DNA of 64,000 nt from Oribacterium sp. (GCA_017940955.1 JAGAXP010000161.1:4170-68169), one strand, 5' to 3'. Counted from the stretch's first letter, positions 17,652 through 27,328 are shown. Notes: generated by a model from the letters alone, not told the origin. Made by a program: numbers and translations.

Positions 17652-17769
17652 ACAGGTAAAGTTCTTAAATCTGATGTCGGATTTCGATCAGATTTGATAT
17701 ACAGCTTAAAAATCCTTTTCGAGGCAGATTTTGAATGAGTTTGAGATCCTTAATAAGAGAGGGAAGGAT

Positions 17770-19089
17770 ATGAAAAAAACCAAGTTAAAGATAATGGGTG
17801 TTTTAACCGCAGTGTGTCTCTTAACTCCTGTGACATCCCTGGCCATGATAAAAAATGTAGAGATAAATGCGGATCTTGACTCTGTCAATGAAGTTGACGC
17901 GGGTATATGCTTTTTTCCTGATTACGAAGTTGAGGATGATGATATCGATGTGCAGATAGCCGCAGATACCACAAGCATCAAAAACAACAATCCCACAATT
18001 CCCGCAACAGTCAATGTCACCATAACAAGTGATGCCGGGGCTCTGGATGATGACTTAAAGATTTCCGGAACCGGCATCAGATCCACCTATGTTGATATGG
18101 TTTCTGTGGATAACACAGAGGCAACGGGCAGACTTCTGGTTTATCCGCTTTATGAGCTGGTGGCTCCACAGAATCTCGCCATAGATGCAGCAAATAAGCA
18201 GGTGAGCTGGAGTGCGGTTCCGTATGCAGGGAAATATGAAGTAGTCATTACCTATGTTGATAAAAACGGAAATGAAAAGACCAGTCATGCCACAACGGAA
18301 AAGACCTATCATTCCATAAGTACTGCTCTTGCCAATGCTTATCAGGGAAGCTTTGGTGTGGCAGTGAGAGCCATTCCAACCGATGAGCAGGGATATCAGG
18401 ATGCAGCGATTAATGAGAAGGGCATGGCCAGCTGGACAGGCTTTGATACTGCATTTGCGGATGAATATGAGGTTAGGGTAAGCTATACGGGTACAAACGG
18501 AAAGAAGGTAACAACCAAGTTCCGTACCAAAGATACCTATCATGACGTGTCAGGTTATATGAATTCCGCCCAGATGGGAACATTTAAAGTGACTGTCCGT
18601 GCCATACCTAAGAAAAATGATGCAAAGTACTATAACATCGCCTTTTCCGACTGGAGTTATGCAGGAAGTTATACTGCAGACACAAGTGATTACGAGATAG
18701 ACGATAAGTGGGAGTTCCTGAGCGATTACAAGGCTACCGTTGAAGGAGACTTTGCAACAAATATAAGAAGCCGGGGAACCTATAACAGCGCAGATCCAAA
18801 GACCATCGGTTCCGGAAGTGCCAATGCCTCCTGGAAGAGAACCGGTTATAAGTGGCAGTACATAGCCGATGGTGTTGCCTATAATCAGGGCTGGAAGCAG
18901 ATAAACGGCCAGTGGTATTATTTTGATCCGGATAGCTTCATGCATACCGGCTGGCTTGAGCTGAACGGCGCAAGATACTACCTTGAATCAAAAGTCGGAT
19001 CCTCCACCGGAGTAATGGTCACAGGCACATGTGAAATAAATGGCAAAACCTACATATTCGGCGATGACGGGGTTTGCCTGAATTACTAG
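17770..19089 (+). CDS. Secreted protein with Fn3-like domains and cell-wall-binding repeats
   Basis: A 439-aa protein. The signal peptide (MKKTKLKIMGVLTAVCLLTPVTSLA) is followed by an acidic N-terminal region. Two related Fn3-like modules follow (about 140-225 and 228-310), each containing a 'YEV.ITY....GK..T.....TYH.' motif. The C-terminus has choline-binding-type repeats (GWKQINGQWYYFDPDSFMHTGW, then LNGARYYLE and INGKTYIFGDDGVC) that bind wall polymers. I start at ATG 17770 with GAGAGGG upstream. An in-frame TTG at 17731 is possible but would spoil the signal peptide. It lies about 120 bp after the coiled-coil gene and may belong to the same regulon. Confidence 0.8.
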   Translation: MKKTKLKIMGVLTAVCLLTPVTSLAMIKNVEINADLDSVNEVDAGICFFPDYEVEDDDIDVQIAADTTSIKNNNPTIPATVNVTITSDAGALDDDLKISGTGIRSTYVDMVSVDNTEATGRLLVYPLYELVAPQNLAIDAANKQVSWSAVPYAGKYEVVITYVDKNGNEKTSHATTEKTYHSISTALANAYQGSFGVAVRAIPTDEQGYQDAAINEKGMASWTGFDTAFADEYEVRVSYTGTNGKKVTTKFRTKDTYHDVSGYMNSAQMGTFKVTVRAIPKKNDAKYYNIAFSDWSYAGSYTADTSDYEIDDKWEFLSDYKATVEGDFATNIRSRGTYNSADPKTIGSGSANASWKRTGYKWQYIADGVAYNQGWKQINGQWYYFDPDSFMHTGWLELNGARYYLESKVGSSTGVMVTGTCEINGKTYIFGDDGVCLNY

Positions 19090-19108
19090 ATTGAGAAGCA
19101 GTCAGGCC

Positions 19109-19409
19109 AGAGCGGTCGGGTATCCATTTGAATGCGTTGAGCTGAGTCGAGAAAAATCAAAATCTGACCCCTTAGAGGCACTTGGTCCCATTTTCCTTAG
19201 CTCCCTCGCCAAGTCAGAGTTGTCATAAAGAGAACTCTGACATTGCTGCCCAAGATTTGTTTTTTAATCTTGGGAGCCGCGCGGCTTTGAGCGGTTCAAA
19301 AGAATCCGTCAGGATTCTTTCTTTGGCGAGGGCCTAGTGCCTCTTAGGGGTCAGATTTTAGATTTTTCCGACGAAGCGACTCGCATTCAAATGGATGCCC
19401 GACCGCTCT
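19109..19409. repeat. 301-bp palindromic element, MITE-like (family A, long copy)
   Basis: The terminal inverted repeats AGAGCGGTCGGGTATCCATT... (19109-19136) and ...CGCATTCAAATGGATGCCCG ACCGCTCT (19382-19409) pair almost perfectly. Further arms pair inward (AAATCTGACCCCTTAGAGGCACT with AGTGCCTCTTAGGGGTCAGATTT; CCCTCGCCAA with TTGGCGAGGG). The centre holds nested hairpins (AGTCAGAGTT/AACTCTGAC; CCCAAGATT/AATCTTGGG; AGCCGCGCGGCT; AGAATCC/GGATTCT). No ORF. The outermost arms recur at 51412-51446. It fills most of the 19090-19537 gap. Confidence 0.8.
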
Positions 19410-19537
19410 TGCCGTCCTACACCAGACTGAATAGTTAATATATATTTCTGATATAATTAATTGGAATTAGAATAATTGTTAACATTCCTAATAATAAAAG
19501 CTATAATCCGTATATTGCATGGTTCCGGAGGATGAGA

Positions 19538-20308
19538 ATGAATAACAACAAGCATTGGTTTTTAAAGGGGTTAAAGGACGGTATTCCTATAGCGATGGGG
19601 TATTTTGCCGTATCCTTTGCGCTGGGATTTACTGCAAGCAGCGCAGGACTTACTGTATTTCAGGCAACACTTGCAAGTCTTCTCTGCAATGCTTCCGCCG
19701 GAGAATATGCAGGCTTTGTGGGGATAGCTTCAAAGGTTTCATACCTCACCATGGCAACCATGATAGCCGTCGTTAATATCAGGTATCTTCTTATGTCGGC
19801 ATCCCTTTCCCAAAAGCTTCCCGAGGAAACAAGCCTTCCACACAGACTGCTGGTGGGGTTCTGGATAACGGACGAGATATTTGGAGCCTCGGTTACGGTA
19901 CCTGGTAAGCTTAATCCCTTTTATAATTACGGCCTCGCCATAAGTTCCCTGAGTTTTTGGGCACTGGGAACCTGTCTGGGAGCGATTGTTGGTAATGTTG
20001 TGCCGGATAATATAGTCAGTGCCCTGGGGGTACTTTTATACGGTATGTTTCTGGCTATAATCATTCCACCTGCCAAGGAAAACAGGATTGTACGCTTTCT
20101 TATCATCCTTGCAATGGCATCCAGTTTTGTATTCTCAAAGCTTCCCGGATTATCATCCATAAGTAACGGTACCAGGATAAGTATTCTCACGATACTGATA
20201 TCAGGTGCAGCAGCATTTTTATTCCCCATAAAAGAGGATGAAGATAAGCTTGAGACAGGGGCAGATGCTTCACATGCAGAAGCGGTGGAGGTAGAAAATG
20301 CACACTAA
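19538..20308 (+). CDS. azlC: Branched-chain amino acid exporter large subunit, AzlC family
   Basis: A 256-aa membrane protein. It opens with a lysine-rich stretch and 'GIPIAMGYFAVSFALGF', the AzlC signature, and has about seven hydrophobic segments. AzlC with AzlD exports branched-chain amino acids or their analogues. I chose ATG 19538, six bases after GGAGG; the in-frame ATG at 19532 directly abuts the ribosome site. It overlaps azlD by 11 bp, the usual arrangement. The C-terminal about 30 residues are charged and cytoplasmic. Confidence 0.9.
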   Translation: MNNNKHWFLKGLKDGIPIAMGYFAVSFALGFTASSAGLTVFQATLASLLCNASAGEYAGFVGIASKVSYLTMATMIAVVNIRYLLMSASLSQKLPEETSLPHRLLVGFWITDEIFGASVTVPGKLNPFYNYGLAISSLSFWALGTCLGAIVGNVVPDNIVSALGVLLYGMFLAIIIPPAKENRIVRFLIILAMASSFVFSKLPGLSSISNGTRISILTILISGAAAFLFPIKEDEDKLETGADASHAEAVEVENAH

Positions 20309-20600
20309 TTATATTTATATCTTTATCATGTTTGCGGTTTCTTTTATCATCAGGGTGCTTCCGCTGACACTTATACGTAAAGAGATAAAGAATATAACCA
20401 TACGCTCTTTTCTTTATTATGTGCCCTATGTGACGCTTGCGGTCATGACATTTCCCGCGATAATGGAAGATACGAAATCGCCTGTGGCGGGATTTTGTGC
20501 TCTTATAGTCGGTATCGTTACAGCATGGCTGGGAGGAGGACTGTTTCCTACGGCTATTGCCTGCTCGGCTGTAGTGTTTGTTTTGGAATTATTTATTTAA
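20298..20600 (+). CDS. azlD: Branched-chain amino acid exporter small subunit, AzlD family
   Basis: A 100-aa protein with four hydrophobic helices. RVLPLTLIRKEIKNITIRSFLYYVPYVTLAVMTFPAI is the AzlD family signature. It overlaps azlC by 11 bp and must be translated together with it. No regulator (AzlB/Lrp) is adjacent. Confidence 0.9.
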   Translation: MHTNYIYIFIMFAVSFIIRVLPLTLIRKEIKNITIRSFLYYVPYVTLAVMTFPAIMEDTKSPVAGFCALIVGIVTAWLGGGLFPTAIACSAVVFVLELFI

Positions 20601-20691
20601 AGTTAAATCAGGAGTTTGCTTTGAGCCTTGTCGACAGTTTGTGATGATCTTCACGACAGAGACATTAGCTCATGAATTATGGAGGTAATTG

Positions 20692-21819
20692 ATGACAGGA
20701 TCTGATGGCGTTAAGAAGGTAAGGGATCCGGGAATCGATCTTTTGAGAGTGATCGCCTGCCTTATAGTCATTGGCACACATGTGGATGTCATGGGAACAG
20801 GAGACTCCACAAAGCTTTTCATAAGACTATTGCTTTCGGACGGAGTAACGCTGTTTTTTGTGATCAGCGGTTTTTTCTTTTTTAAAAAGGGATTTAAAGA
20901 GACACTGATACGCTCATTAAAAAGCATAGTGCTTCCCGGAATAGCTGTAATGTTTCTGACCTACCTGTTTGCACCATTCATCAGGGGGGAGAAAAGCGTT
21001 TTACAATGTGTCGTAACTCCGGAGATTGACCTTTGCGGATTCATAACGGATGTTTTTTCCTGGGGCGGAGGCATACGTGAAAGCCTTGCAAGTCACCTCT
21101 GGTATATATTTACCTATCTTCAGCTTGTTCTGGCTTACCCGCTTTTAAAACCTCTATATACAAAGGATGACCGGTACCGTAAATACAGATGGTTCATAAT
21201 GAGCTTTATATTTATCAATCAGATAATAATGGATCTCAATATGACGGGTCTTATCAGTCTGTTACCCATACAGATTTCGCCCTTTATGCTTTATACAACA
21301 CCGGCCATGCTTCTTATGGCGGGGGCAGAGCTGGCTATGATGATGCCGGGGTTAAAGAAATCCGGCAGGCTTAAGGAAGTAAGGATGGGTGCGGCAGTTG
21401 TAGTGGCAGTGACATTGGCACTACGTTTCCTGGTTCAGAAGGAGGTCTTCAGGCTTAACAGTACCCAGGATTTTTACATTTACTGGAACTGTGCTTTTGC
21501 AACAGTTGAGAGCATAGCCTTTATCATATTTGTGATTAGCTTTGATTTCAGAGGAAACAGACCGGTTGAGACTGTGGCAAGGGCAGGAAAGTATACTTTC
21601 TTCATATATCTTTTCCATTACGGTATATACCATTTGTTATTTTTCAGAATGGGACCGGACTGGAATCTGGGGCTTATTGACCTTACAAACGGTTACGATA
21701 CTTTGCCTAAAGAAATATTGCATCTTCTGATACGTATACCGACAGTGTTCGTGCTTTCGCTGGCTGCAGGTGTAGTGACAGTAAGAATCGGGGAGTATTT
21801 AAAATCCTTCAAAAAATAG
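20692..21819 (+). CDS. Acyltransferase 3 family membrane protein
   Basis: A 375-aa polytopic protein with about ten hydrophobic segments. It begins DPGIDLLRVIACLIVIGTHV, where the R-x-x-A-x-x-x-V-x-x-x-H pattern holds the active-site histidine region of acyltransferase-3 enzymes. Members O-acylate exopolysaccharide, peptidoglycan or small molecules. I start at ATG 20692, six bases after GGAGG; a TTG three bases earlier also fits. It is monocistronic with its own terminator. The substrate cannot be predicted. Confidence 0.82.
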   Translation: MTGSDGVKKVRDPGIDLLRVIACLIVIGTHVDVMGTGDSTKLFIRLLLSDGVTLFFVISGFFFFKKGFKETLIRSLKSIVLPGIAVMFLTYLFAPFIRGEKSVLQCVVTPEIDLCGFITDVFSWGGGIRESLASHLWYIFTYLQLVLAYPLLKPLYTKDDRYRKYRWFIMSFIFINQIIMDLNMTGLISLLPIQISPFMLYTTPAMLLMAGAELAMMMPGLKKSGRLKEVRMGAAVVVAVTLALRFLVQKEVFRLNSTQDFYIYWNCAFATVESIAFIIFVISFDFRGNRPVETVARAGKYTFFIYLFHYGIYHLLFFRMGPDWNLGLIDLTNGYDTLPKEILHLLIRIPTVFVLSLAAGVVTVRIGEYLKSFKK

Positions 21820-21830
21820 TCAATAATAAA

Positions 21831-21889
21831 AACCGTTCGCTTAACCGGATCCGTAATGAGGATCGTTGTTAAGCGGGTGGTTTTTTTTA
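21831..21889 (+). terminator. Intrinsic terminator after the acyltransferase gene
   Basis: AACCGTTCGCTTAAC (21831-21845) pairs with GTTAAGCGGGTGGTT (21868-21882) with G-U pairs, and T8 follows. Confidence 0.85.
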
Positions 21890-21934
21890 GGTCCCGGATA
21901 AATATTTATTGCAGTTCCGATGAATGGAAAAATG

Positions 21935-22789
21935 TTACTGAATCTTCAGTTCATTATAGATATCGCGCTTTGAAACGCCGCGGTCTTTAGCCACGGCCTT
22001 CATGGCATCCTTCTCGGAAAGCCCTTGTTTCAGATAGTGATCCATATGCTCCTCCAGAGGAATTTCGTTCCATCTGGCCTCGGATTCTGCGACTATATCC
22101 TCAGGATTTCTTCCGTCTATAACAAGGACATACTCACCCCGGGGTTCCTCGGCCTCGTATTTTGCTATGGCTTCGGAAAGAGTTGTACGGATCGCTTCCT
22201 CGTGCTTCTTCGTAAGTTCACGGCAAAGGGAGATGCGGCGGTCTCCGCCTAAAGTATCGGAAAGATCCTTAAGAGTCGCCTTTAGCTTATGGGGTGCCTC
22301 ATAAAGGATCATGGTGCGGGTCTCAGTCTTAAGCTCCGACAGTATCCTGGCACGCTCCTTCTTATCGGCCTTTTCCGTAGGCAGAAATGCTTCAAATGCA
22401 AATCTTCTGGTGGGAAGGGCAGAGATGGTGAGAGCGGTGATGGCTGCAGCAGGTCCCGGAAGGGAAGTGATCTGAATCCCGGCTTCCGCCGCCTGTCTCA
22501 CAAGCTCTTCTCCGGGGTCTGAAATACAGGGGGTACCCGCATCTGTTATGATGGCAATGTTTTTGCCGTTCAGCATGTCCGAGACCAGAGCTTTTGCTTT
22601 ATCGAATTTATTGAATTCGTGGTAAGCGGTCATGGGAGTATGGATGTCGAAATGATTTAAAAGCTTTATGGAATTTCTTGTGTCCTCGGCCGCAATGATG
22701 TCAACCGACTTAAGACAGTTGATGACTCTGTAAGTGATGTCATCAAGATTTCCTATGGGTGTTGCGCATATGTATAAGGTTCCCGGCAT
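21935..22789 (-). CDS. rsmI: 16S rRNA (cytidine(1402)-2'-O)-methyltransferase RsmI
   Basis: A 284-aa tetrapyrrole-methylase-fold enzyme. It starts MPGTLYICATPIGNLDDIT and carries AAEDTRNSIKLLNHF, ITDAGTPCISDPGEELV and SLPGPAAAITALTISALPTRRFAFEAFLP, all RsmI signatures. It 2'-O-methylates C1402 in the decoding centre. I start at the ATG at 22789 with GGAGAA upstream. The frame extends another 30 codons but without a better start. It is monocistronic on the minus strand. Confidence 0.94.
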   Translation of the reverse strand: MPGTLYICATPIGNLDDITYRVINCLKSVDIIAAEDTRNSIKLLNHFDIHTPMTAYHEFNKFDKAKALVSDMLNGKNIAIITDAGTPCISDPGEELVRQAAEAGIQITSLPGPAAAITALTISALPTRRFAFEAFLPTEKADKKERARILSELKTETRTMILYEAPHKLKATLKDLSDTLGGDRRISLCRELTKKHEEAIRTTLSEAIAKYEAEEPRGEYVLVIDGRNPEDIVAESEARWNEIPLEEHMDHYLKQGLSEKDAMKAVAKDRGVSKRDIYNELKIQ

Positions 22790-23041
22790 GGTGTTTTCTC
22801 CGATATATTCAGTATTTTTTATCAGCATGGCATGAGATTTTGTATTTCTGTCATGCCTCATAAGCCCATCATAGCACATTAACTAGGATTTTTTTGCGTA
22901 AAGATTAAGATTTACGCACTATGCTTGCAATTATAGTTTGGCTCTGTTATATTACACTCTGTATTTTCGAGAGGCTCGTGAGAGTCTTTCATTTTATATA
23001 TAAATAAAAATAGAGTATAAGAGTTTTTGAGGAGATAGATC

Positions 23042-23608
23042 ATGAAGAAATTTATTGCGATGCTTTTACTTGCAATAACAGTACTTTCAGTTGCAGGCTG
23101 CGGCAGCAGTAAGTCAAAATCAAGAAATGATGATACTGCTAAGGAAAAGACAGGAGAAACAGCACCAGACGGTAGTAGTATAACCGAATCTACGGAAGAG
23201 GAGACAAACCCTGATAACGGACTGCCTCTTTCAAAGCAGCCGGATCCCAACGCTCCTGTTGTAGATACAGTTGTTGTTTATGCCATCGTTAACGGAAGTA
23301 TGTCTCAGGTTATGGATTCAGTTGACGAGCTCACAGAGCAGGCTCTTCTTGATAAGCTTATCGAGCTTGGAACCGTAGGAGCGTCTACAAATCTCGTAAG
23401 CTTCGAAACAGAGGAAACAGGAGAGACACAGCCTGCAGGTCCCGGAGCTACGGCAGATCAGCAGACTATGACAATCAAGAAGGGTAAGCTTGTACTCAGC
23501 GATTTTGCAGCAGGCGAGAATTTTGATGAGGAAACAGCAAAGCAGGCTGTTGCGGATACATTTGCACTGAACTATGAGCTTTCAGAGTGCGAAGTTGTAA
23601 TAGAGTAA
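23042..23608 (+). CDS. Putative lipoprotein of unknown function
   Basis: A 188-aa protein with a lipoprotein signal peptide (lipobox LSVAGC, cysteine at 20) and a low-complexity Ser/Lys/Asp/Thr linker to about residue 75. A small C-terminal domain follows (DTVVVYAIVNGSMSQVMDSVDELTEQALLDKLIELGTVGAS... to the end). Its alternating 'L.KLI.LG...V' pattern faintly resembles GerM-type (sporulation/germination) domains, but I would not assign it. TTGAGGAG precedes the ATG. A terminator follows directly. Confidence 0.75.
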   Translation: MKKFIAMLLLAITVLSVAGCGSSKSKSRNDDTAKEKTGETAPDGSSITESTEEETNPDNGLPLSKQPDPNAPVVDTVVVYAIVNGSMSQVMDSVDELTEQALLDKLIELGTVGASTNLVSFETEETGETQPAGPGATADQQTMTIKKGKLVLSDFAAGENFDEETAKQAVADTFALNYELSECEVVIE

Positions 23609-23624
23609 AATAAAATCATATGAC

Positions 23625-23658
23625 GAGAGGTCTTCCTTTGGGGAGACCTCTTTTTTTC
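23625..23658 (+). terminator. Intrinsic terminator after the lipoprotein gene
   Basis: GAGGTCT (23627-23633) and AGACCTC (23644-23650), then T7. Confidence 0.88.
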
Positions 23659-23690
23659 GTCATAAGGACGTCATGCGGGAGTTATGCTTG

Positions 23691-23774
23691 TATCCGTCGG
23701 GGAAGATTCTCACCGGCGAGAACCGTCCCTATCGGCGAGAACTGTCCCTGCCGGCGAGAACCGTTCCCGGTGGA
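23691..23774. repeat. Degenerate copy of GGCGAGAACCGTCCC palindromic repeat with 19-bp tandem units (family B)
   Basis: ATCCGTCGGGGAAGATTCTC followed by three GGCGAGAACYGTYCC units at a 19-bp period, ending CCCGGTGGAT. It corresponds to the perfect palindrome at 55831-55876 with point changes and an expanded right arm. Confidence 0.75.
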
Positions 23775-23838
23775 TTGTTTTAGGGAGGATGTGGTAGAAT
23801 AGACGAATATATGGAAAGACGAAGGGAGAGGACAGAAA

Positions 23839-25092
23839 ATGAAATTTGAAAACAAATCCGGAATCATGGCGTATAAGCAGTTTGCAGGATTTTTAATGAC
23901 ACTTGTCATTTGCATATGTATGTGCGGCGTCATAAATTCAAGGGCAGCCGGAGTGGAAGCATTGGCAAATGCGACAAACGGACTTCGTGGAGTATGGTTC
24001 TCCTATATCAACTGGTCGGAAATGCCATCGGAGGAGGCGGCCTTTAAAAAAGAGGCAGACAAGGTGATGGAAACCATAGCCGCAAACGGCATGAATGCAA
24101 TTTTCTGTCATGTTCACAGTCATACGGATGCCTACTATAAATCGGATATTTTTCCGGTTTCAAAGTTCCTGCCTGCAAACCCGGATAAATTTGATGCATT
24201 GGGATACATGGTGGATTCCGCCCACAGACACGGGATCCAGTTCCATGCCTGGCTTAATCCCTACAGAGTCACCGGCTCCATGAAAAAATGGGAAGAGGAA
24301 AAAGAGGATTCCATTTCCAAAAGGTGGTATAACAATCCGGAAACCAACAGAAATGTTCTCCTGTTTGACGGAAGCTACTATCTGAACCCTTCCAAGAAAG
24401 AGGTACGTGACCTCATCGTTTCCGCAGTGCAGGAAGTTATGACAAAATACGAGGTGGACGGAGTTCAGTTTGATGATTATTTCTATCCGGGACTCGGAAC
24501 CGGAGCTGACACAAATTTCGATTATCAGGAGTATGTTGAATCAGGAAGCACCCTGCCTATAGCGGAGTGGAGAAGGGATAATGTCTCCGCCCTTATCGAA
24601 GCCGTTTACGCAAAGGTTCATGAAATGAAACCGGGTGCTGTATTCGGTGTGAGTCCTGTGGCACAGCTTAAATACCTTAAGAGTAACAGAAGCTACTTCG
24701 TGGATATAGATGAGTGGCTTTCATCCGATAAGTACGTGGACTATATATTACCCCAGATATACTTCGGCTTTGAGCAGAAGACCGGAAGCGGGGCAATATC
24801 CGATGCAGCTTATGAGGTATGTCTCAATGACTGGATAAACCTCATGGAAAAGAATAACAGCAAGGTGAAGCTTTACGTGGGACTTGCCCTCTATAAGTGC
24901 AATACCGACAGCTGGGACGGAAATGATATCCCTGAGTGGCTGAGATACAATGACATCCTGGCAAGAGAAGTTCTTGCAGCCCTGGGAACAGGAAAAGTAT
25001 CCGGCTTCGGAATTTATGCTTATCAGAATCTTGTTGACAGCAAGGTTATAAAAGAGGTGGAAAACCTGAGGAAAATATTCCTTGGAGCCTAA
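23839..25092 (+). CDS. Secreted GHL10-type glycoside hydrolase-like protein
   Basis: A 417-aa protein with an N-terminal signal or anchor segment (about 15-35). A family-10-like (GHL10/DUF187, YngK-like) TIM barrel follows: LRGVWFSYINWSEMP at the first strand, IFCHVHSHTDAYYKSDIFP, HAWLNPYRV, then DGVQFDDYFYP (about 214-224) and FGVSPVAQ. The D-x-x-x-D-D-Y cluster is the conserved putative active site. Family members are linked to cell-wall or polysaccharide turnover; the substrate is unknown. A GGGAGAGGA site lies just before the ATG. Confidence 0.88.
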   Translation: MKFENKSGIMAYKQFAGFLMTLVICICMCGVINSRAAGVEALANATNGLRGVWFSYINWSEMPSEEAAFKKEADKVMETIAANGMNAIFCHVHSHTDAYYKSDIFPVSKFLPANPDKFDALGYMVDSAHRHGIQFHAWLNPYRVTGSMKKWEEEKEDSISKRWYNNPETNRNVLLFDGSYYLNPSKKEVRDLIVSAVQEVMTKYEVDGVQFDDYFYPGLGTGADTNFDYQEYVESGSTLPIAEWRRDNVSALIEAVYAKVHEMKPGAVFGVSPVAQLKYLKSNRSYFVDIDEWLSSDKYVDYILPQIYFGFEQKTGSGAISDAAYEVCLNDWINLMEKNNSKVKLYVGLALYKCNTDSWDGNDIPEWLRYNDILAREVLAALGTGKVSGFGIYAYQNLVDSKVIKEVENLRKIFLGA

Positions 25093-25246
25093 AAACGGCG
25101 GTAAACTTGCTTTTTAAGAGTTCATATCTTATAGTAGTTAAGTTAAATTACCGAAAAATGTTGATTTTTCAATGTTTTTCGGGTAAATAAGCAAATATAA
25201 AATAAATCAGGTTACCTTTCATTCGGGTAACCGGAAAGAGTGAAAC

Positions 25247-27310
25247 ATGGAAAAGAAACCGTACTATATCACTACAGCGATAGCTTATGCTTCCGGAAAG
25301 CCGCACATCGGAAATACTTATGAGATCGTGCTTGCGGATGCTATCGCACGTTTCAAGAGATTTCAGGGTTATGACGTAAGATTCCAGACCGGAACCGATG
25401 AGCATGGCCAGAAAATAGAGTTAAAGGCAGAGGCAGCAGGTGTAACACCAAAGCAGTATGTGGATAAGACTGCCGGAGAAATTAAGACCATTTGGGATCT
25501 TATGAACACTTCTTATGACAAGTTCATCAGAACAACAGACGAGTACCATGAGAAACAGGTTCAGAAGATGTTCAGGAAGATGTATGACAAGGGTGACATC
25601 TATAAGTCTGAGTATGAAGGCTGGTACTGTACACCCTGTGAGTCCTTCTGGACAGATTCACAGCTTGTGGACGGAAAATGTCCCGATTGCGGAAGAGATG
25701 TTGAGAAGGCAAGAGAGGAAGCTTACTTCTTCAAGATGAGCAAGTACAGAGACCGTCTCATGAAGCATATCGAGGAGCATCCCGAGTTCATCCAGCCGGT
25801 TTCCCGTAAGAATGAGATGGTAAACAACTTCCTTAAGCCGGGTCTTCAGGATCTTTGTGTATCCAGAACCTCCTTCAAGTGGGGAATCCCTGTGGATTTC
25901 GATCCAAAGCACGTTGTTTACGTATGGCTTGACGCCCTTACAAACTATATTACCGGTCTTGGCTACGATGTTGACGGAAATCACGAGGAGCTTTTTAACA
26001 GGTTCTGGCCCTGCGACCTTCACCTTATCGGAAAGGATATCATCCGTTTCCATACACTTTACTGGCCGATCTTCCTTATGAGCCTTGACATACCTCTTCC
26101 AAAGCAGGTATTCGGACATCCATGGCTTCTTACAGCGGCAGGAAAGTCACAGGAAGGCATCAAGATGTCAAAGTCCCGTGGTAATGTTATCTACGCTGAT
26201 GATCTGGCAAAGCTTTTCGGTGTTGATGCCGTAAGATTCTTCGTTATCCATGAGATGCCTTTCGAGAACGATGGTGTCATCTCCTGGGAGCTTATGGTAG
26301 AGCGTTATAATTCAATGCTTGCCAATATCCTCGGAAACCTCGTTAAGAGAACCATCTCCATGAGCAATAAGTACTTTGATGGTGTGGTAGAGGATAAGGG
26401 CGCTAAAGAGCCTGTTGATGAGGATCTGAAGACTACTATTCTTAATGCGGTTAAGACTGCAACAGAGAAGATGGATCAGCTTAGAGTTGCAGATGCACTT
26501 ACAGCTGTTTTCGATATCTTCAGAAGATCAAACAAGTATATCGATGAGACTGAGCCATGGGTACTTTCAAAGGATCCTGAGAAGGCTGACAGACTTAAGA
26601 CAGTTATGTATAACCTTACAGAGGCTATCAACATCGGAGCTTCTGTTCTCGAAAGCTTTATGCCTGAGACAGCCGAGTCCATCCTTAAGGAGATCAATGC
26701 TGAAAAGCGTGCTCTTTCCGATATGGATAAGTGGGGACTCTTCAAGTCGGGAACAAAGGTGACAGCAGAGCCTGCAACACTCTTTGAGCGTAAGAAGGAA
26801 GAGGATGTTATGCTGGAGGTTGAGAAGATCGAAGCTGAGCAGATGGCTGCAGCAGGTGTTCAGGAAGAAAAGGCAGAGAAGACTTCTTCAGAAGAAGCAG
26901 AGGAGGGAGACGGAATGCCTGAAACCATCGATGAGAATGGTGACTGTGCTCCTGATACAAAGGTATCAGATCCTGAAAAGAAGGCAGAGATAACCTACGA
27001 TGACTTTGCAAAGATCGAGTTCCGGGTAGGAAAGATCCTTCATGCAGAGGAAGTAAAGAAGTCAAAGAAGCTTCTCAAGTTCAGGGTTCAGGTGGGATCC
27101 GAGACACGCACCATCTTAAGCGGTATCAAGAAGGCTTATAAGCCGGAGGATCTGGTTGGAAAGCGTGTTATGATCGTTGCAAACCTTGCTCCACGTATGA
27201 TCGCAGGTGAGGAATCACAGGGCATGATCATTGCGGCAGAGGATGATGACGAGAATATCGCTCTTATGACACCGATGAGCAAGATGCCATCGGGCTCTAT
27301 CATTTGCTGA
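25247..27310 (+). CDS. metG: Methionyl-tRNA synthetase
   Basis: A 687-aa class I synthetase. The HIGH-type motif is KPHIGNTY (about 18-25), the Zn-knuckle region has CTPC and CPDC pairs (about 127-148), and KMSKSRGN lies at about 306-313. An anticodon-binding helical domain runs to about 510. A Glu/Ala-rich acidic linker (about 520-580) leads to a C-terminal EMAP-II-like tRNA-binding domain (DFAKIEFRVGKILHAEE... to the end). It charges tRNA-Met. The 154-bp leader shows a hairpin (TACCGAAAAA...TTTTTCGGGTA, 25150-25186) and a second small one (GGTTACC/GGGTAACC) but no T-box consensus that I can see. Confidence 0.97.
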   Translation: MEKKPYYITTAIAYASGKPHIGNTYEIVLADAIARFKRFQGYDVRFQTGTDEHGQKIELKAEAAGVTPKQYVDKTAGEIKTIWDLMNTSYDKFIRTTDEYHEKQVQKMFRKMYDKGDIYKSEYEGWYCTPCESFWTDSQLVDGKCPDCGRDVEKAREEAYFFKMSKYRDRLMKHIEEHPEFIQPVSRKNEMVNNFLKPGLQDLCVSRTSFKWGIPVDFDPKHVVYVWLDALTNYITGLGYDVDGNHEELFNRFWPCDLHLIGKDIIRFHTLYWPIFLMSLDIPLPKQVFGHPWLLTAAGKSQEGIKMSKSRGNVIYADDLAKLFGVDAVRFFVIHEMPFENDGVISWELMVERYNSMLANILGNLVKRTISMSNKYFDGVVEDKGAKEPVDEDLKTTILNAVKTATEKMDQLRVADALTAVFDIFRRSNKYIDETEPWVLSKDPEKADRLKTVMYNLTEAINIGASVLESFMPETAESILKEINAEKRALSDMDKWGLFKSGTKVTAEPATLFERKKEEDVMLEVEKIEAEQMAAAGVQEEKAEKTSSEEAEEGDGMPETIDENGDCAPDTKVSDPEKKAEITYDDFAKIEFRVGKILHAEEVKKSKKLLKFRVQVGSETRTILSGIKKAYKPEDLVGKRVMIVANLAPRMIAGEESQGMIIAAEDDDENIALMTPMSKMPSGSIIC

Positions 27311-27328
27311 TAGAAAAATATAAGGATT

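Noticed and set aside
22895..22918. TGCGTAAA/TTTACGCA palindrome as an rsmI terminator
   Set aside because: It lies upstream of rsmI rather than downstream, and the T-run is on the wrong side for either strand. It could be an operator, but support is too weak to list.
25093..25246. T-box riboswitch upstream of metG
   Set aside because: The leader is only about 150 nt. I see no T-box TGG bulge sequence or specifier-loop architecture, only simple hairpins.
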